Source: Pseudarthrobacter sp. NS4 (GTDB lineage Bacteria; Actinomycetota; Actinomycetes; Actinomycetales; Micrococcaceae). From it: a stretch of DNA of 64,000 nucleotides. Location: assembly GCF_024758005.1 (NCBI RefSeq), contig NZ_CP103288.1:2852001-2916000 (forward strand). Reading direction: 5' to 3'. Below the pieces are notes generated by a model, which saw nothing but the letters and a program-made list of their open reading frames with translations, was not told the origin of the DNA and ran no database searches. Shown here piece after piece: positions 39,119 to 47,914 of the stretch (positions within the stretch are counted from its first letter, which is position 1; every line of letters starts with the position of its first letter). The position numbers were made by a program, and so were the translations under genes.

Positions 39119-39847
39119 ATGAATGTGTCCCACTCCCCTGTTCCCGCTGCTGCAGTTCCCGGTACCGATGCCTTTACGAATGCTGAAGGCACCTCCGGTT
39201 TGAAGGCTGCCCGCCTCTACCTCTGCACTGATGCACGCAGGGACCGCGGGGACTTCGCGGAGTTCGTGGATGCGGCGTTCGCCGGAGGCGTGGACATCAT
39301 CCAGCTGCGCGACAAGACCATCGAGGCGGCCGAGGAGCTGGAGCTGCTGGCGGTCCTGAAGGAAGCCGCAAAACGCCACGGCAGGCTGTGGGCCGTAAAT
39401 GACCGCGCTGATATCGCCGTGCTGTCCGGTGCACCGGTTTTCCATGTTGGCCAGAAGGACCTCCCCCTGGCCGCGGCCCGCACGCTGCTGAACGGCAACG
39501 CTGCCATCGGGCTTTCCAGCCATGCCCCCGGGCAGGTGGACGCTGCCCTCGCTGCCGCGGAAGGTCCGGCCGGGCTGGACTATTTCTGTGTGGGGCCGGT
39601 CTGGGCAACCCCGACCAAACCCGGCAGGGCCGCCGTCGGACTGGACCTGGTCAAGTACGTTGCGGCAGCCGGGGCCGGGAGCCAGGTGCCCTGGTTCGCG
39701 ATCGGCGGCATCGACCACTCCAACGTGGACCAGGTGGTGGAGGCCGGGGCAGGCAGGATCGTGGTGGTGCGCGCCATCACGGAAGCCGACGACCCCGCTG
39801 CCGCCGCGGCAGCCCTCCTCGCCGCTTTGGACGGGACTACCTCCTAA
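39119..39847 (+). CDS. thiE: Thiamine phosphate synthase
   Basis: A 242-residue TIM-barrel enzyme joining HMP-pyrophosphate and thiazole phosphate. Family motifs are [61 protein letters not shown] and [11 protein letters not shown]. It is divergent from thiO, so it is not under the TPP riboswitch found there. A TAGGCT -10 box (39106-39111) lies 7 nt upstream of the ATG and no ribosome site is present, indicating a leaderless mRNA. Confidence 0.94.
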   Translation: MNVSHSPVPAAAVPGTDAFTNAEGTSGLKAARLYLCTDARRDRGDFAEFVDAAFAGGVDIIQLRDKTIEAAEELELLAVLKEAAKRHGRLWAVNDRADIAVLSGAPVFHVGQKDLPLAAARTLLNGNAAIGLSSHAPGQVDAALAAAEGPAGLDYFCVGPVWATPTKPGRAAVGLDLVKYVAAAGAGSQVPWFAIGGIDHSNVDQVVEAGAGRIVVVRAITEADDPAAAAAALLAALDGTTS

Positions 39848-39926
39848 GTCACATCTACAACACGGAGCAGCCGCAGGGACATAGATTCCATGCATAACCC
39901 GTGTTCTTCGGGCTAGGCTGATTTTC

Positions 39927-41423
39927 GTGTCACATCATCGGCTGGCTCCCAACATCCACGAGCACAACAACGCCCTCGAGGAAGCCCTGAGCGCGCTGCG
40001 GACCGAGCTGGAACTGCCTGGCCCGTATCCGGCAAAAGCGGTCCAGGACGCGGAAGCAGCTGTGGCCTCCCTGCAGCTGCCGGCCTATGACCTGACCGAT
40101 GTCGGGTTCATCACCATCGATCCGGCGTCATCCACCGATTTGGACCAGGCCCTGTTCATCGAACGCGACGGCGACGGCTACCACGTGCTGTACGCCATCG
40201 CAGACGTGCCCTCCTTTGTGACGCCCGGCGGGCCCCTGGACGCCGAAACCCGGCGCCGGGGGCAGACGTTCTACGCCCCTGACGGCAGGATCCCGCTGCA
40301 TCCGGAAATCATCAGCGAGGGGGCCGGGAGCCTGCTGCCGGAGCAGGACTGTTCCGCCTTCGTCTGGGACTTCCGCCTGGATGGGGACGCCGAAGTCACT
40401 GCCGTGACGGTGAGGCGGGCGCGAATTCGCAGCCGCGCCAAGCTCAGCTACAAGGGAGCGCAGGCCGAACTGGATTCGGGCAACGCGCCGCCCGTCCTGC
40501 AACTGCTCAAAGAGGTGGGCCTCAAACGCGTGGAGCAGGAACGCGCACGTGACGGAGCCAGCCTCAACATGCCGGACCAGGAGATTATCCAGCTTCCCGA
40601 CGGCGGCTACCGGATCGCCGCCGCCCCGCAGCTTCCCGTGGAGGACTGGAACGCGCAAATCTCGCTCATGACGGGCATGGCCGCCGCCCAGCTCATGCTG
40701 GCCGGCAAAGTAGGAATCCTGCGCACCATGCCCGCCCCCGACGAACGCTCCCTGAACCACTTCCGGCTGCAGACAGAGGTGCTGGGCAAGCCATGGGACG
40801 GCGAAGTCAGCTATGGCGAATACCTGCGCACACTGGACCCCACAGATCCGCGCCAGCTTGCCATCATGCATTCCGCAGGAATGCTGTTCCGCGGGGCCGC
40901 CTACACCGCCTTCGACGGCACGGTCCCCGAAGACGCAGTGCAATCCGCCATCGGCGCCGCCTACGCCCACACCACCGCTCCGCTGCGCCGGCTGGTGGAC
41001 CGCTTTGTGCTGGTAATCTGCGAGGCCCTGAGCAACGGCGGCCATGTACCCGCCTGGGCGCGCGAGGCGCTTCCATCGCTGCCCGAGATCATGGCGGGGT
41101 CGGACCAGCTGGCGTCGCGGATGGAGCGCATGGCGCTGGACACTGTGGAGGCGGCGCTGCTGGTGAACCACATCGGCCAGGAGTTCGAGGCAATCGTCAT
41201 CTCCGGGTCCAAGCCGCAAAAGGACAACGGCAACGGCAGCAACGGGAAAAATGGAAACGGCAAGAACGGTAACGGCAACGGCGGCTCCGGAATCATCCAG
41301 GTGGCCGAGCCCGCAGTGACCGCCCGCTGCGCCGGTGAGCTGGCGTCCGGCACCAAGGTCCGCGTCCGCCTGGTTTCCTCGGATATTGCCACCCGTGAGG
41401 TCCACTTCGAACTGGTGGAGTAA
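39927..41423 (+). CDS. RNB-domain ribonuclease (RNase II/R-like)
   Basis: A 498-residue 3'-5' exoribonuclease-like protein. The metal site is FITIDPASSTDLDQALFIE: Asp65, Asp71 and Asp73 match the first three aspartates of RNase II, but the fourth position is Gln74. RNB-domain features LSYKGAQAELDSG, YAHTTAPLRRLVDRF and EGWA-type helices follow. It lacks the cold-shock and S1 domains of full RNase R. Near residue 430 there is an Asn/Gly/Lys repeat (DNGNGSNGKNGNGKNGNGNG), probably a flexible linker, before a short beta C-terminus. The GTG start has a TAGGCT box 7 nt upstream: leaderless. Confidence 0.88.
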   Translation: MSHHRLAPNIHEHNNALEEALSALRTELELPGPYPAKAVQDAEAAVASLQLPAYDLTDVGFITIDPASSTDLDQALFIERDGDGYHVLYAIADVPSFVTPGGPLDAETRRRGQTFYAPDGRIPLHPEIISEGAGSLLPEQDCSAFVWDFRLDGDAEVTAVTVRRARIRSRAKLSYKGAQAELDSGNAPPVLQLLKEVGLKRVEQERARDGASLNMPDQEIIQLPDGGYRIAAAPQLPVEDWNAQISLMTGMAAAQLMLAGKVGILRTMPAPDERSLNHFRLQTEVLGKPWDGEVSYGEYLRTLDPTDPRQLAIMHSAGMLFRGAAYTAFDGTVPEDAVQSAIGAAYAHTTAPLRRLVDRFVLVICEALSNGGHVPAWAREALPSLPEIMAGSDQLASRMERMALDTVEAALLVNHIGQEFEAIVISGSKPQKDNGNGSNGKNGNGKNGNGNGGSGIIQVAEPAVTARCAGELASGTKVRVRLVSSDIATREVHFELVE

Positions 41424-41487
41424 TCCGTCCGGCCGGCGCACCGCAGGGCGGGACAGGCCCGAAACCGGTAATCGGGCCCCGTACGGC

Positions 41488-41723
41488 TAGACTGGAGAAG
41501 TAGATATGGATGCCCGGTCGTTGATTTCCTTGATTTGAAACCAACAAGCCCGCCCCTACGCGATCTTGAGATTTGCCCGCTGGTCACCAGTGCCAGCATT
41601 TAGATAGCCCGCGATCGGCTTCCACTGGAATTGCTTGCGCGCCCGAGCGTGCTCCGGATCAGCCTTCCCGGCCGGCCCGTTGAGCAGGCAGCGCCATTGC
41701 CCAAATGAATAAGGAAACTCCCT
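41488..41723 (+). promoter_or_regulatory. Promoter and long 5' leader of the DEAD-box helicase gene
   Basis: A TAGACT -10 box at 41488-41493 predicts transcription from about 41500, giving a leader of about 224 nt before the GTG. No convincing ORF is in it. Several GC-rich potential stems occur (for example around 41603-41680), and AAGGAAAC lies 5-13 nt before the start. Long structured leaders are common on cold-induced RNA helicase genes, so autoregulation or cold control is plausible. Confidence 0.5.
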
Positions 41724-43424
41724 GTGAGTGAATTGCATACCCACCAGCTTCTGACGGATGACACCGGCACCGAGACCATCGAGCCCGAAGAAACGATCAT
41801 CTCGGACGAGAAGCCGCACGAGATCGTGGAAAAGTCCTTCGCTGACTACAACGTCCGCGAGGACATCGTGGAATCGCTGGCCGACGCCGGGATCACCCAC
41901 CCCTTCCCAATCCAGGCCATGACCCTTCCGGTGGCCCTGTCCGGACACGACATCATCGGACAGGCCAAGACCGGCACGGGCAAGACCCTGGGCTTCGGCA
42001 TCCCGGCGCTTCAACGCGTTGTTGGACAGGACGACCCCGGCTACGCGAAGCTGGCCGTCCCCGGCGCGCCGCAGGCCCTCGTCATTGTGCCCACGCGTGA
42101 ACTGGCCGTGCAGGTGGCAAATGACCTGCAGACCGCGTCCCGCAAGCGCAATGCCCGCATCACCACCATCTACGGCGGCCGCGCCTACGAGCCGCAGGTG
42201 GAAGCCCTGAAGCAGGGGGTGGAGGTTGTGGTTGGCACCCCCGGCCGGCTGATCGACCTCTATAAGCAGAAGCACCTGAGCCTCAAGAACGTCAAGATCG
42301 TGGTGCTGGACGAGGCCGACGAGATGCTGGACCTCGGCTTCCTGCCCGACGTGGAGACCCTCATCGCCGGAACCCCGGCCGTCCGGCAGACCCTTCTGTT
42401 CTCGGCCACCATGCCCGGTCCCGTTATCGCCATGGCGCGCCGGTACATGACCCAGCCGACGCACATCCGCGCTGCTGACCCCGAGGACGAGGGCCTGACC
42501 AAGCGGGACATCCGCCAGCTGATCTACCGCGCCCACAGCATGGACAAGATCGAAGTAGTGGCCCGCATCCTCCAGGCCAGGGGCCGGGGACGCACCATCA
42601 TCTTCACCAAGACAAAGCGCACCGCCGCGAAGGTGGCCGAGGAACTGGTGGACCGCGGCTTTGCGGCTGCCGCCATCCACGGCGACCTCGGCCAGGGCGC
42701 CCGCGAGCAGGCACTGCGGGCCTTCCGCAACAACAAGGTGGATGTCCTTGTGGCGACGGACGTTGCCGCCCGCGGCATCGACGTCGAGGACGTCACCCAC
42801 GTCATCAACTACCAGTGCGTGGAAGACGAAAAGATCTACCTGCACCGCGTAGGCCGCACCGGCCGTGCCGGCAACAAGGGCACGGCCGTGACCTTCGTGG
42901 ACTGGGATGACATGCCGCGCTGGGGACTGATCAACAAGGCCCTGGGACTCAGTGTGCCGGAGCCCGTAGAGACATATTCGTCCTCCCCGCACCTTTACGC
43001 GGACCTCGATATCCCCGAGGGCACCAAAGGCCGCCTGCCGCGTGACAAGCGCACGCTGGCCGGCGTTGACGCCGAGGTCCTCGAGGACCTGGGTGAAACC
43101 GGCAAGAAGAACAGCCGCACCCCCCGGAGCGGGGACGGGCGTGACCGCGACAGCCGTGGGCGTCCCGCCAAGAGCGGCGGACGTGAAAATGGCCGCGAAG
43201 GTGGCCGCGGCGGCGAGTCCGCGGGCCGCTCGTCAGGGGAGCGCCGCCGTCGTTCTTCCGACGCTGCCGCAGCCTCCGCACCGGCGAACGACGTTGCTGC
43301 CCCCGCAGCCGAGGGTGAACAGCCCTCACGCGCGCGCCGCACCCGCACCCGCACGCGCCGCCGCAACGGCGAAGTGGTGGCGGGCGCCGACAATGGCACG
43401 CAGCCTGGCAGCAGCGAGGGCTAA
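41724..43424 (+). CDS. DEAD-box ATP-dependent RNA helicase
   Basis: A 566-residue RNA helicase of the CsdA/RhlE group. The Q-motif segment is HPFPIQAMTLPVAL, motif I reads GQAKTGTGKT (79-88), then PTREL, TPGRL, DEAD (VVLDEADEMLDLGF), SAT, ARGID and HRVGRTGRAG, all intact. After the core, a region of about 130 residues is rich in Arg, Gly, Ser and Glu (RGG-like, GREGGRGGESAGRSSGE) and should bind RNA non-specifically. It is preceded by a long leader and followed 8 bp later by an orphan DNA methyltransferase. A role in cold adaptation, ribosome assembly or mRNA decay is inferred from the family. Confidence 0.94.
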   Translation: MSELHTHQLLTDDTGTETIEPEETIISDEKPHEIVEKSFADYNVREDIVESLADAGITHPFPIQAMTLPVALSGHDIIGQAKTGTGKTLGFGIPALQRVVGQDDPGYAKLAVPGAPQALVIVPTRELAVQVANDLQTASRKRNARITTIYGGRAYEPQVEALKQGVEVVVGTPGRLIDLYKQKHLSLKNVKIVVLDEADEMLDLGFLPDVETLIAGTPAVRQTLLFSATMPGPVIAMARRYMTQPTHIRAADPEDEGLTKRDIRQLIYRAHSMDKIEVVARILQARGRGRTIIFTKTKRTAAKVAEELVDRGFAAAAIHGDLGQGAREQALRAFRNNKVDVLVATDVAARGIDVEDVTHVINYQCVEDEKIYLHRVGRTGRAGNKGTAVTFVDWDDMPRWGLINKALGLSVPEPVETYSSSPHLYADLDIPEGTKGRLPRDKRTLAGVDAEVLEDLGETGKKNSRTPRSGDGRDRDSRGRPAKSGGRENGREGGRGGESAGRSSGERRRRSSDAAAASAPANDVAAPAAEGEQPSRARRTRTRTRRRNGEVVAGADNGTQPGSSEG

Positions 43425-43432
43425 CTGCCCCG

Positions 43433-44308
43433 ATGACTGACACCGTCTGGGCGCCGGACGGCGGCAGTCTGGTGGTGCACGCGGACAACGCGGAGTACCT
43501 CCCGACGCTGCCGGACGGCGCCTTCACACTGATTTACGTGGATCCGCCCTTCAACACGGGCAGGCCGCAGCGGCGCCAGGAAACCCGGATGGTGGTCAAC
43601 GCCGAGGGCAGCGGGGACCGGGTGGGCTTCAAGGGGCGCTCCTACGACACCATCAAGGGCGCCCTGCACCGCTACGACGACGCATTCAGCGACTACTGGT
43701 CCTTCCTGGAACCGCGGCTCGTGGAAGCCTGGCGCCTGCTGGCAGATGACGGCACACTGTACCTGCACCTCGACTACCGCGAGGTGCACTACGCCAAGGT
43801 GATGCTGGATGCCATTTTCGGCCGGGAGTGTTTCCTGAACGAGATCATCTGGGCCTATGACTACGGCGCCCGGGCCAAGAACCGTTGGCCTACCAAGCAT
43901 GACAACATCCTGGTCTACGTCAAGAATCCCGCGAAGTACCACTTCGACAGCGCGGAGGTGGACAGGGAACCTTATATGGCTCCCGGCCTGGTGACCCCGG
44001 CCAAGCGGGAGCTGGGCAAGCTGCCGACGGACGTCTGGTGGCACACTATCGTCTCCCCCACCGGCAAGGAAAAAACCGGCTATCCCACGCAGAAGCCGGA
44101 GGGCCTGGTCCGCCGTGTGGTGGCCGCCTCAAGCCGGCCTGGAGACTGGTGCCTGGACTTCTTCGCCGGGTCCGGAACACTGGGCGCGGTGGCCGCCAAA
44201 CTGGGCCGAAGGTTCGTCTGCGTGGACCAGAACCAGCCGGCTGTGGACATCATGGCCAAGCGGCTGGGTGCGCACGCCACCTTCGTCGCCCACCAACCAA
44301 CCAGGTAG
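43433..44308 (+). CDS. Orphan site-specific DNA methyltransferase (beta class, N4/N6-amino)
   Basis: A 291-residue S-adenosylmethionine-dependent DNA methyltransferase. The catalytic motif IV, DPPFNTG (37-43), comes before the SAM-binding motif I, FFAGSGTLGAVAAKLG, near the C-terminus, the order of the beta class. DPPF-type motif IV fits amino-methylation of adenine or cytosine. PTQKPEGLVRRVV is motif X. No restriction endonuclease, specificity subunit or mobility gene is nearby, and base composition matches the surroundings, so it looks like a resident orphan methylase. It starts 8 bp after the DEAD-box stop and is likely co-transcribed with it. Recognition sequence unknown. Confidence 0.9.
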   Translation: MTDTVWAPDGGSLVVHADNAEYLPTLPDGAFTLIYVDPPFNTGRPQRRQETRMVVNAEGSGDRVGFKGRSYDTIKGALHRYDDAFSDYWSFLEPRLVEAWRLLADDGTLYLHLDYREVHYAKVMLDAIFGRECFLNEIIWAYDYGARAKNRWPTKHDNILVYVKNPAKYHFDSAEVDREPYMAPGLVTPAKRELGKLPTDVWWHTIVSPTGKEKTGYPTQKPEGLVRRVVAASSRPGDWCLDFFAGSGTLGAVAAKLGRRFVCVDQNQPAVDIMAKRLGAHATFVAHQPTR

Positions 44309-44317
44309 CGCAGTTTC

Positions 44318-45166
44318 CTAGGGGCGGACGACGGTGGTCCCGGTCCCCAATTCCTCAATGCGGGCCAGGACTTCCGGTGCCGTCAGGTTCTCCCCGAGCA
44401 GGTTGGGTTTGCCGGTGCCGTGGTAGTCGGAGGATCCGGTGATCAGCAGGTCGTGCTTTGCCGCGAGCCGCCGCAGGAAACCGCGCCCCTCTTCCGGGTT
44501 GTCGCGGTGGTCGATCTCCAGGCCTGCCAGACCGGCGTCGATCATCTCCCGGTAGGTGCGCTCCCCCACGATCCTGCCCCGGGCCGAGGCAACCGGATGG
44601 GCGAAGACCGGGACTCCCCCGGCGGCGCACACGAGTTCGACGGCGGTGGCCGGGTCCGGGGCATAGTGCTGGATGAAGTACCGTGACCGCGAGGTGAGGA
44701 TGGAGGCGAACGCTTCCGAGCGGTCCTCCACCACGCCGGCAGCCACGAGGGCATCGGCGATGTGGGGGCGGCCAAGCGTGGCACCGGGAGCCACATGGTG
44801 GATGACGTCGTCCCAGGTCAGCGGATAGTCCTCCGCGAGGAGCGTGACCATCCGCTCGGCGCGGGTCAGCCGTGCGTCCTTGGCCTTGGTGATCTCTTCC
44901 AGCAGCCCGGCGTGCCCGGGGTCATGCAGGTAGCTGAGGAGGTGGACGCTGATGCCTTCTTCGGTCCGGCAGGAAACCTCCATTCCGGGCACCAGGGCAA
45001 CCCCGTGCTCCCCGGCGGCAGCAGATGCTTCCACCCAGCCGTCCGTGGAGTCATGGTCGGTCAGGGCCACCACATCCAGTCCGGCCCGGGCAGCGGAAGC
45101 CATGACGTCGGCGGGTTTCTCCGTGCCGTCGGAGACATTGGAGTGGGCATGCAGGTCAATCCTCAC
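44318..45166 (-). CDS. PHP-domain phosphoesterase (nucleoside 3',5'-bisphosphate / RNA 5'-exo type)
   Basis: A 282-residue PHP-fold metalloenzyme. Metal-site motifs are DLHAHSNVSDGT, LTDHDSTDGW, HVAP, PVFAHP and ITGSSDYHG. The length and domain order match the YciV/RnaAM group, which removes phosphate from 3',5'-nucleoside bisphosphates and short RNA 5' ends; exact activity is not certain. The GTG start has TAGTGT 6 nt upstream, so the mRNA is probably leaderless. It converges with the methyltransferase gene, with stops 10 bp apart. Confidence 0.9.
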   Translation of the reverse strand: MRIDLHAHSNVSDGTEKPADVMASAARAGLDVVALTDHDSTDGWVEASAAAGEHGVALVPGMEVSCRTEEGISVHLLSYLHDPGHAGLLEEITKAKDARLTRAERMVTLLAEDYPLTWDDVIHHVAPGATLGRPHIADALVAAGVVEDRSEAFASILTSRSRYFIQHYAPDPATAVELVCAAGGVPVFAHPVASARGRIVGERTYREMIDAGLAGLEIDHRDNPEEGRGFLRRLAAKHDLLITGSSDYHGTGKPNLLGENLTAPEVLARIEELGTGTTVVRP

Positions 45167-45247
45167 GTATCCACACTAGTAGACCGCGCGTCCGCCCCGC
45201 CGGAAGTCCCGTTCGCATCGCCGCGATGCTGGTGAGACGATGGTCGC

Positions 45248-46828
45248 GTGAACGATGCCGAAAACACCCCGAACTCTGCTTCCCAGCCGCTGGAAGAGCG
45301 CGTCAACAACCGCTCGCAGCGGCCCAGTTCCGACGCTTTCAAGGCCTTTATGGCCAGCAACTGGGCGCCGGCAAACCAGGAACTTCCCGGCCGTGACGCC
45401 GTGGCCGGTTATGCCGCAACCCGGCGCAAGGCCATTTCGTCCCTGTTCAAAGGCGAACGCCTGGTCATCCCCGCCGGCCCGCTCAAGGTCCGCTCCAACG
45501 ACTGCGACTACCGCTTCCGCCCCCACTCCGGCTTTGCGCACCTGACTGGCCTGGGCCTGGACCACGAGCCGGACGCCGTGCTGATCCTGGAGCCCGTTGA
45601 GGAAGGAAAGGGCGACGACGGCGGCCACCACCGCGGCACGCTCTACTTCCGTCCCCTGGCGGGCAGGGACACGGAGCAGTTCTATGCTGACTCGCGGTCC
45701 GGGGAGTTCTGGATCGGCCCCCGTCCCACCCTGGCCGAGTTCGAGGCCAGGCTGGGCCTGGCAACGGTGCACATCGACCAGCTGGAAACGGCCATCACCA
45801 AGAACGTCGGTGCCCCGGAGATCGGTGGTATCTCCATCCGCCTGGTGCGCAAGGTGGACGAGAACATCGACGCGCTGGTGGACACTGCGCGGTACAACAC
45901 CGCAAAGGACCCGGACAACCTGGACCTGGGTGTCCTCGATGCCCTCGATGAAAAGCTCAGCGAGGCCCTCTCCGAGCTGCGCCTGCTCAAGGATGACTGG
46001 GAAATCGAGCAGATGAAGATCGCGGTGGCGGCCACCGTTGAAGGTTTCGAAGAGGTCGTGAAGGCGCTGCCCCGGGCACTGACCCATGCCCGGGGCGAGC
46101 GGGTGGTGGAAGGCGCATTCTTTGCCCGTGCACGCGAGGCGGGCAACGAACTGGGCTATGACACCATCGCGGCGTCCGGGAACAACGCCACGGTGCTGCA
46201 CTGGACCCGTAACACCGGAAGGATCAAGGCCGGCGAACTCCTGCTGCTGGACGCCGGTGTCGAGGCTGATTCGCTCTACACGGCCGACATCACGCGCACC
46301 CTTCCGGCCAGCGGAGTTTTCAGTGACGTGCAGCGCAAGGTTTATGAAGCGGTACTGGAGGCGGCCGACGCCGGGTTTGCAGCTGCACAGCCCGGAACCC
46401 GGTTCCGCGACATCCATACGACGGCGACCACCGTTCTGGCCGAGCGGCTTGCCGAGTGGGGCCTCCTTCCGGTCAGTGTGGAGGAAGCCATCAGCCCTGA
46501 AGGCCAGCAGCACCGCCGCTGGATGCCGCACGGTACCAGCCATCACCTTGGACTGGACGTCCACGACTGTGCGCAGGCCAAGCGGGAGCTCTACCTGGAC
46601 GGCATCCTGACCGAAGGCATGGTGTTCACCATTGAGCCTGGCCTTTACTTCAAGGAGGAGGACCTGGCGATCCCGGAGGAGTACCGCGGGATCGGCGTCC
46701 GGATCGAGGACGACATCCTGGTGACTGCCGACGGTCCCGTGAACCTGAGCGCCGCCCTGCCGCGGAAGGCGGAGGACGTGGAGGACTGGATGGCCGGCAT
46801 CTACCGTGAGGCTGACGCCGCCGGCTAG
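45248..46828 (+). CDS. Xaa-Pro aminopeptidase (aminopeptidase P family, M24)
   Basis: A 526-residue dinuclear metallopeptidase that removes N-terminal residues before proline. The pita-bread metal ligands are visible: Asp in LLLDAGVEADSLYTADITRT (two Asp), His in HGTSHHLGLDVHD, Glu in VFTIEPGLYF and Glu in GVRIEDDILVT. A creatinase-like N-terminal domain precedes them. The first 20 residues are polar with no signal peptide, so it is cytosolic. It starts at GTG and ends at a strong bidirectional terminator. Confidence 0.93.
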   Translation: MNDAENTPNSASQPLEERVNNRSQRPSSDAFKAFMASNWAPANQELPGRDAVAGYAATRRKAISSLFKGERLVIPAGPLKVRSNDCDYRFRPHSGFAHLTGLGLDHEPDAVLILEPVEEGKGDDGGHHRGTLYFRPLAGRDTEQFYADSRSGEFWIGPRPTLAEFEARLGLATVHIDQLETAITKNVGAPEIGGISIRLVRKVDENIDALVDTARYNTAKDPDNLDLGVLDALDEKLSEALSELRLLKDDWEIEQMKIAVAATVEGFEEVVKALPRALTHARGERVVEGAFFARAREAGNELGYDTIAASGNNATVLHWTRNTGRIKAGELLLLDAGVEADSLYTADITRTLPASGVFSDVQRKVYEAVLEAADAGFAAAQPGTRFRDIHTTATTVLAERLAEWGLLPVSVEEAISPEGQQHRRWMPHGTSHHLGLDVHDCAQAKRELYLDGILTEGMVFTIEPGLYFKEEDLAIPEEYRGIGVRIEDDILVTADGPVNLSAALPRKAEDVEDWMAGIYREADAAG

Positions 46829-46855
46829 CCCCGGCTGGAGAGCCCGAAGCAGACG

Positions 46856-46896
46856 AAAGCGGGACCACCGGAAGTGTCCGGTGGTCCCGCTTTCTT
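46856..46896. terminator. Strong bidirectional terminator
   Basis: Perfect 17-bp inverted repeat (AAAGCGGGACCACCGGA and its complement) with an AGTG loop; the plus side runs into TTTCTTC and the minus side into TTTCGTC. It serves the convergent aminopeptidase and stress-protein genes. Confidence 0.9.
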
Positions 46897-46909
46897 CTGC
46901 GTAAAACCG

Positions 46910-47836
46910 CTACTGCCGGGAATCGCCGGGGCGCTGCCGGCCGTCTGCGCCACGGTCCTCCTGCGGACCCTGTCCGTTATCACCGTGCTGCTGGTCTGCA
47001 GGCTGTGCAGGCTCGCCGGTGGGGCCCTGGGGCAGCCGGATGCCGTACTGGGGCCGGCCGTCCGGCAGGTCCGGGAAGCGGACCGTGCGTGCCGGTGCGG
47101 GCGCCGGCTCCTGGGGCGCGCCGCCGTCGTAATTCTGGCCGTCGTAAGGCTGTCCACCCTGCTGCTGGCCGCCGGCAGGATACCCGTTGTCCTGCACGGA
47201 AGACCCGGAGGACTGGCCGTAAGGATCATTCCACCCCGACGGGCGGGCCGGGCCCTGGCCCGGCTGCTGGAAGGGCTGGTTCTGGTAGTCACGCTGCGGG
47301 TAAGGGCCACTGCCTGCGGCAGCGTCGGAGCGGTTCATGGGCAACTGCTGCAGGAGGCGCCGCGCCTCGTGCGCCGCCTCGGGCGAGACCACGACGTCGT
47401 AGCTGGTGGCAACTACCTGGCTGGTGGAGGTGAAGTCCCGCTTTCCCCGCTGCATGGCGTAGGTGACGATGCCGAAGAGCATAAAGAACGCGGCGCCCAT
47501 CAGCACGGAGGTGAGGATGGAGAAATACCCCGGCGACGGCGCGAAAAAGGACAGCAGGACACCGACGAACAAGCCGAACCACATACCGCTGAGCGCCCCG
47601 GAAAGAGCGACGCGGGGGTAGCTCAGGCGCCCCGTGACCCTCTCAACCATCTTCAGCTCGTTGCCCACGATGGAGACCATGTGCACCGGGAACTGCTGGT
47701 CTGCGAGGTAGTCCACCGCCTTCTGGGCATCCAGGTAAGAGGTGTAGGAGCCGACGGTGTCGCCGGTGGGAACGGCCCTGGCTTCGTCCATGCCGTTGGG
47801 GCCACCTGCCTTGGGAGCACCAAAAATGTTTGCCAT
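46910..47836 (-). CDS. General-stress YflT-like membrane protein with Gln/Gly-rich tail
   Basis: A 308-residue protein. Residues about 20-60 (TVGSYTSYLDAQKAVDYLAD, HMVSIVGNELKMVERV) match the small YflT/GsiB-type stress domain. Two hydrophobic helices follow (SGMWFGLFVGVLLSFFAP and SVLMGAAFFMLFGIV), and the region ends with VVVSPEAAHEARRLLQQL. The last 150 residues are Gln/Gly/Pro-rich and disordered. The ATG at 47836 follows GGGGGG; an ATG three codons upstream is equally possible. It is divergent from the MgtE-like gene across 78 bp. Function unknown beyond family association with general stress. Confidence 0.8.
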   Translation of the reverse strand: MANIFGAPKAGGPNGMDEARAVPTGDTVGSYTSYLDAQKAVDYLADQQFPVHMVSIVGNELKMVERVTGRLSYPRVALSGALSGMWFGLFVGVLLSFFAPSPGYFSILTSVLMGAAFFMLFGIVTYAMQRGKRDFTSTSQVVATSYDVVVSPEAAHEARRLLQQLPMNRSDAAAGSGPYPQRDYQNQPFQQPGQGPARPSGWNDPYGQSSGSSVQDNGYPAGGQQQGGQPYDGQNYDGGAPQEPAPAPARTVRFPDLPDGRPQYGIRLPQGPTGEPAQPADQQHGDNGQGPQEDRGADGRQRPGDSRQ

Positions 47837-47914
47837 ACCCCCCATTGTTGCCCATCATGATGGACACTGACTGTGAATTCAGCTAAAAGAGAGCAGACTC
47901 GGTAGCCTGTAGGA

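Noticed and set aside
41556..42992. Long minus-strand open frame (478 codons) opposite the DEAD-box gene
   Set aside because: It is the complement of an unmistakable helicase with all motifs; its own translation is low-complexity with no family.
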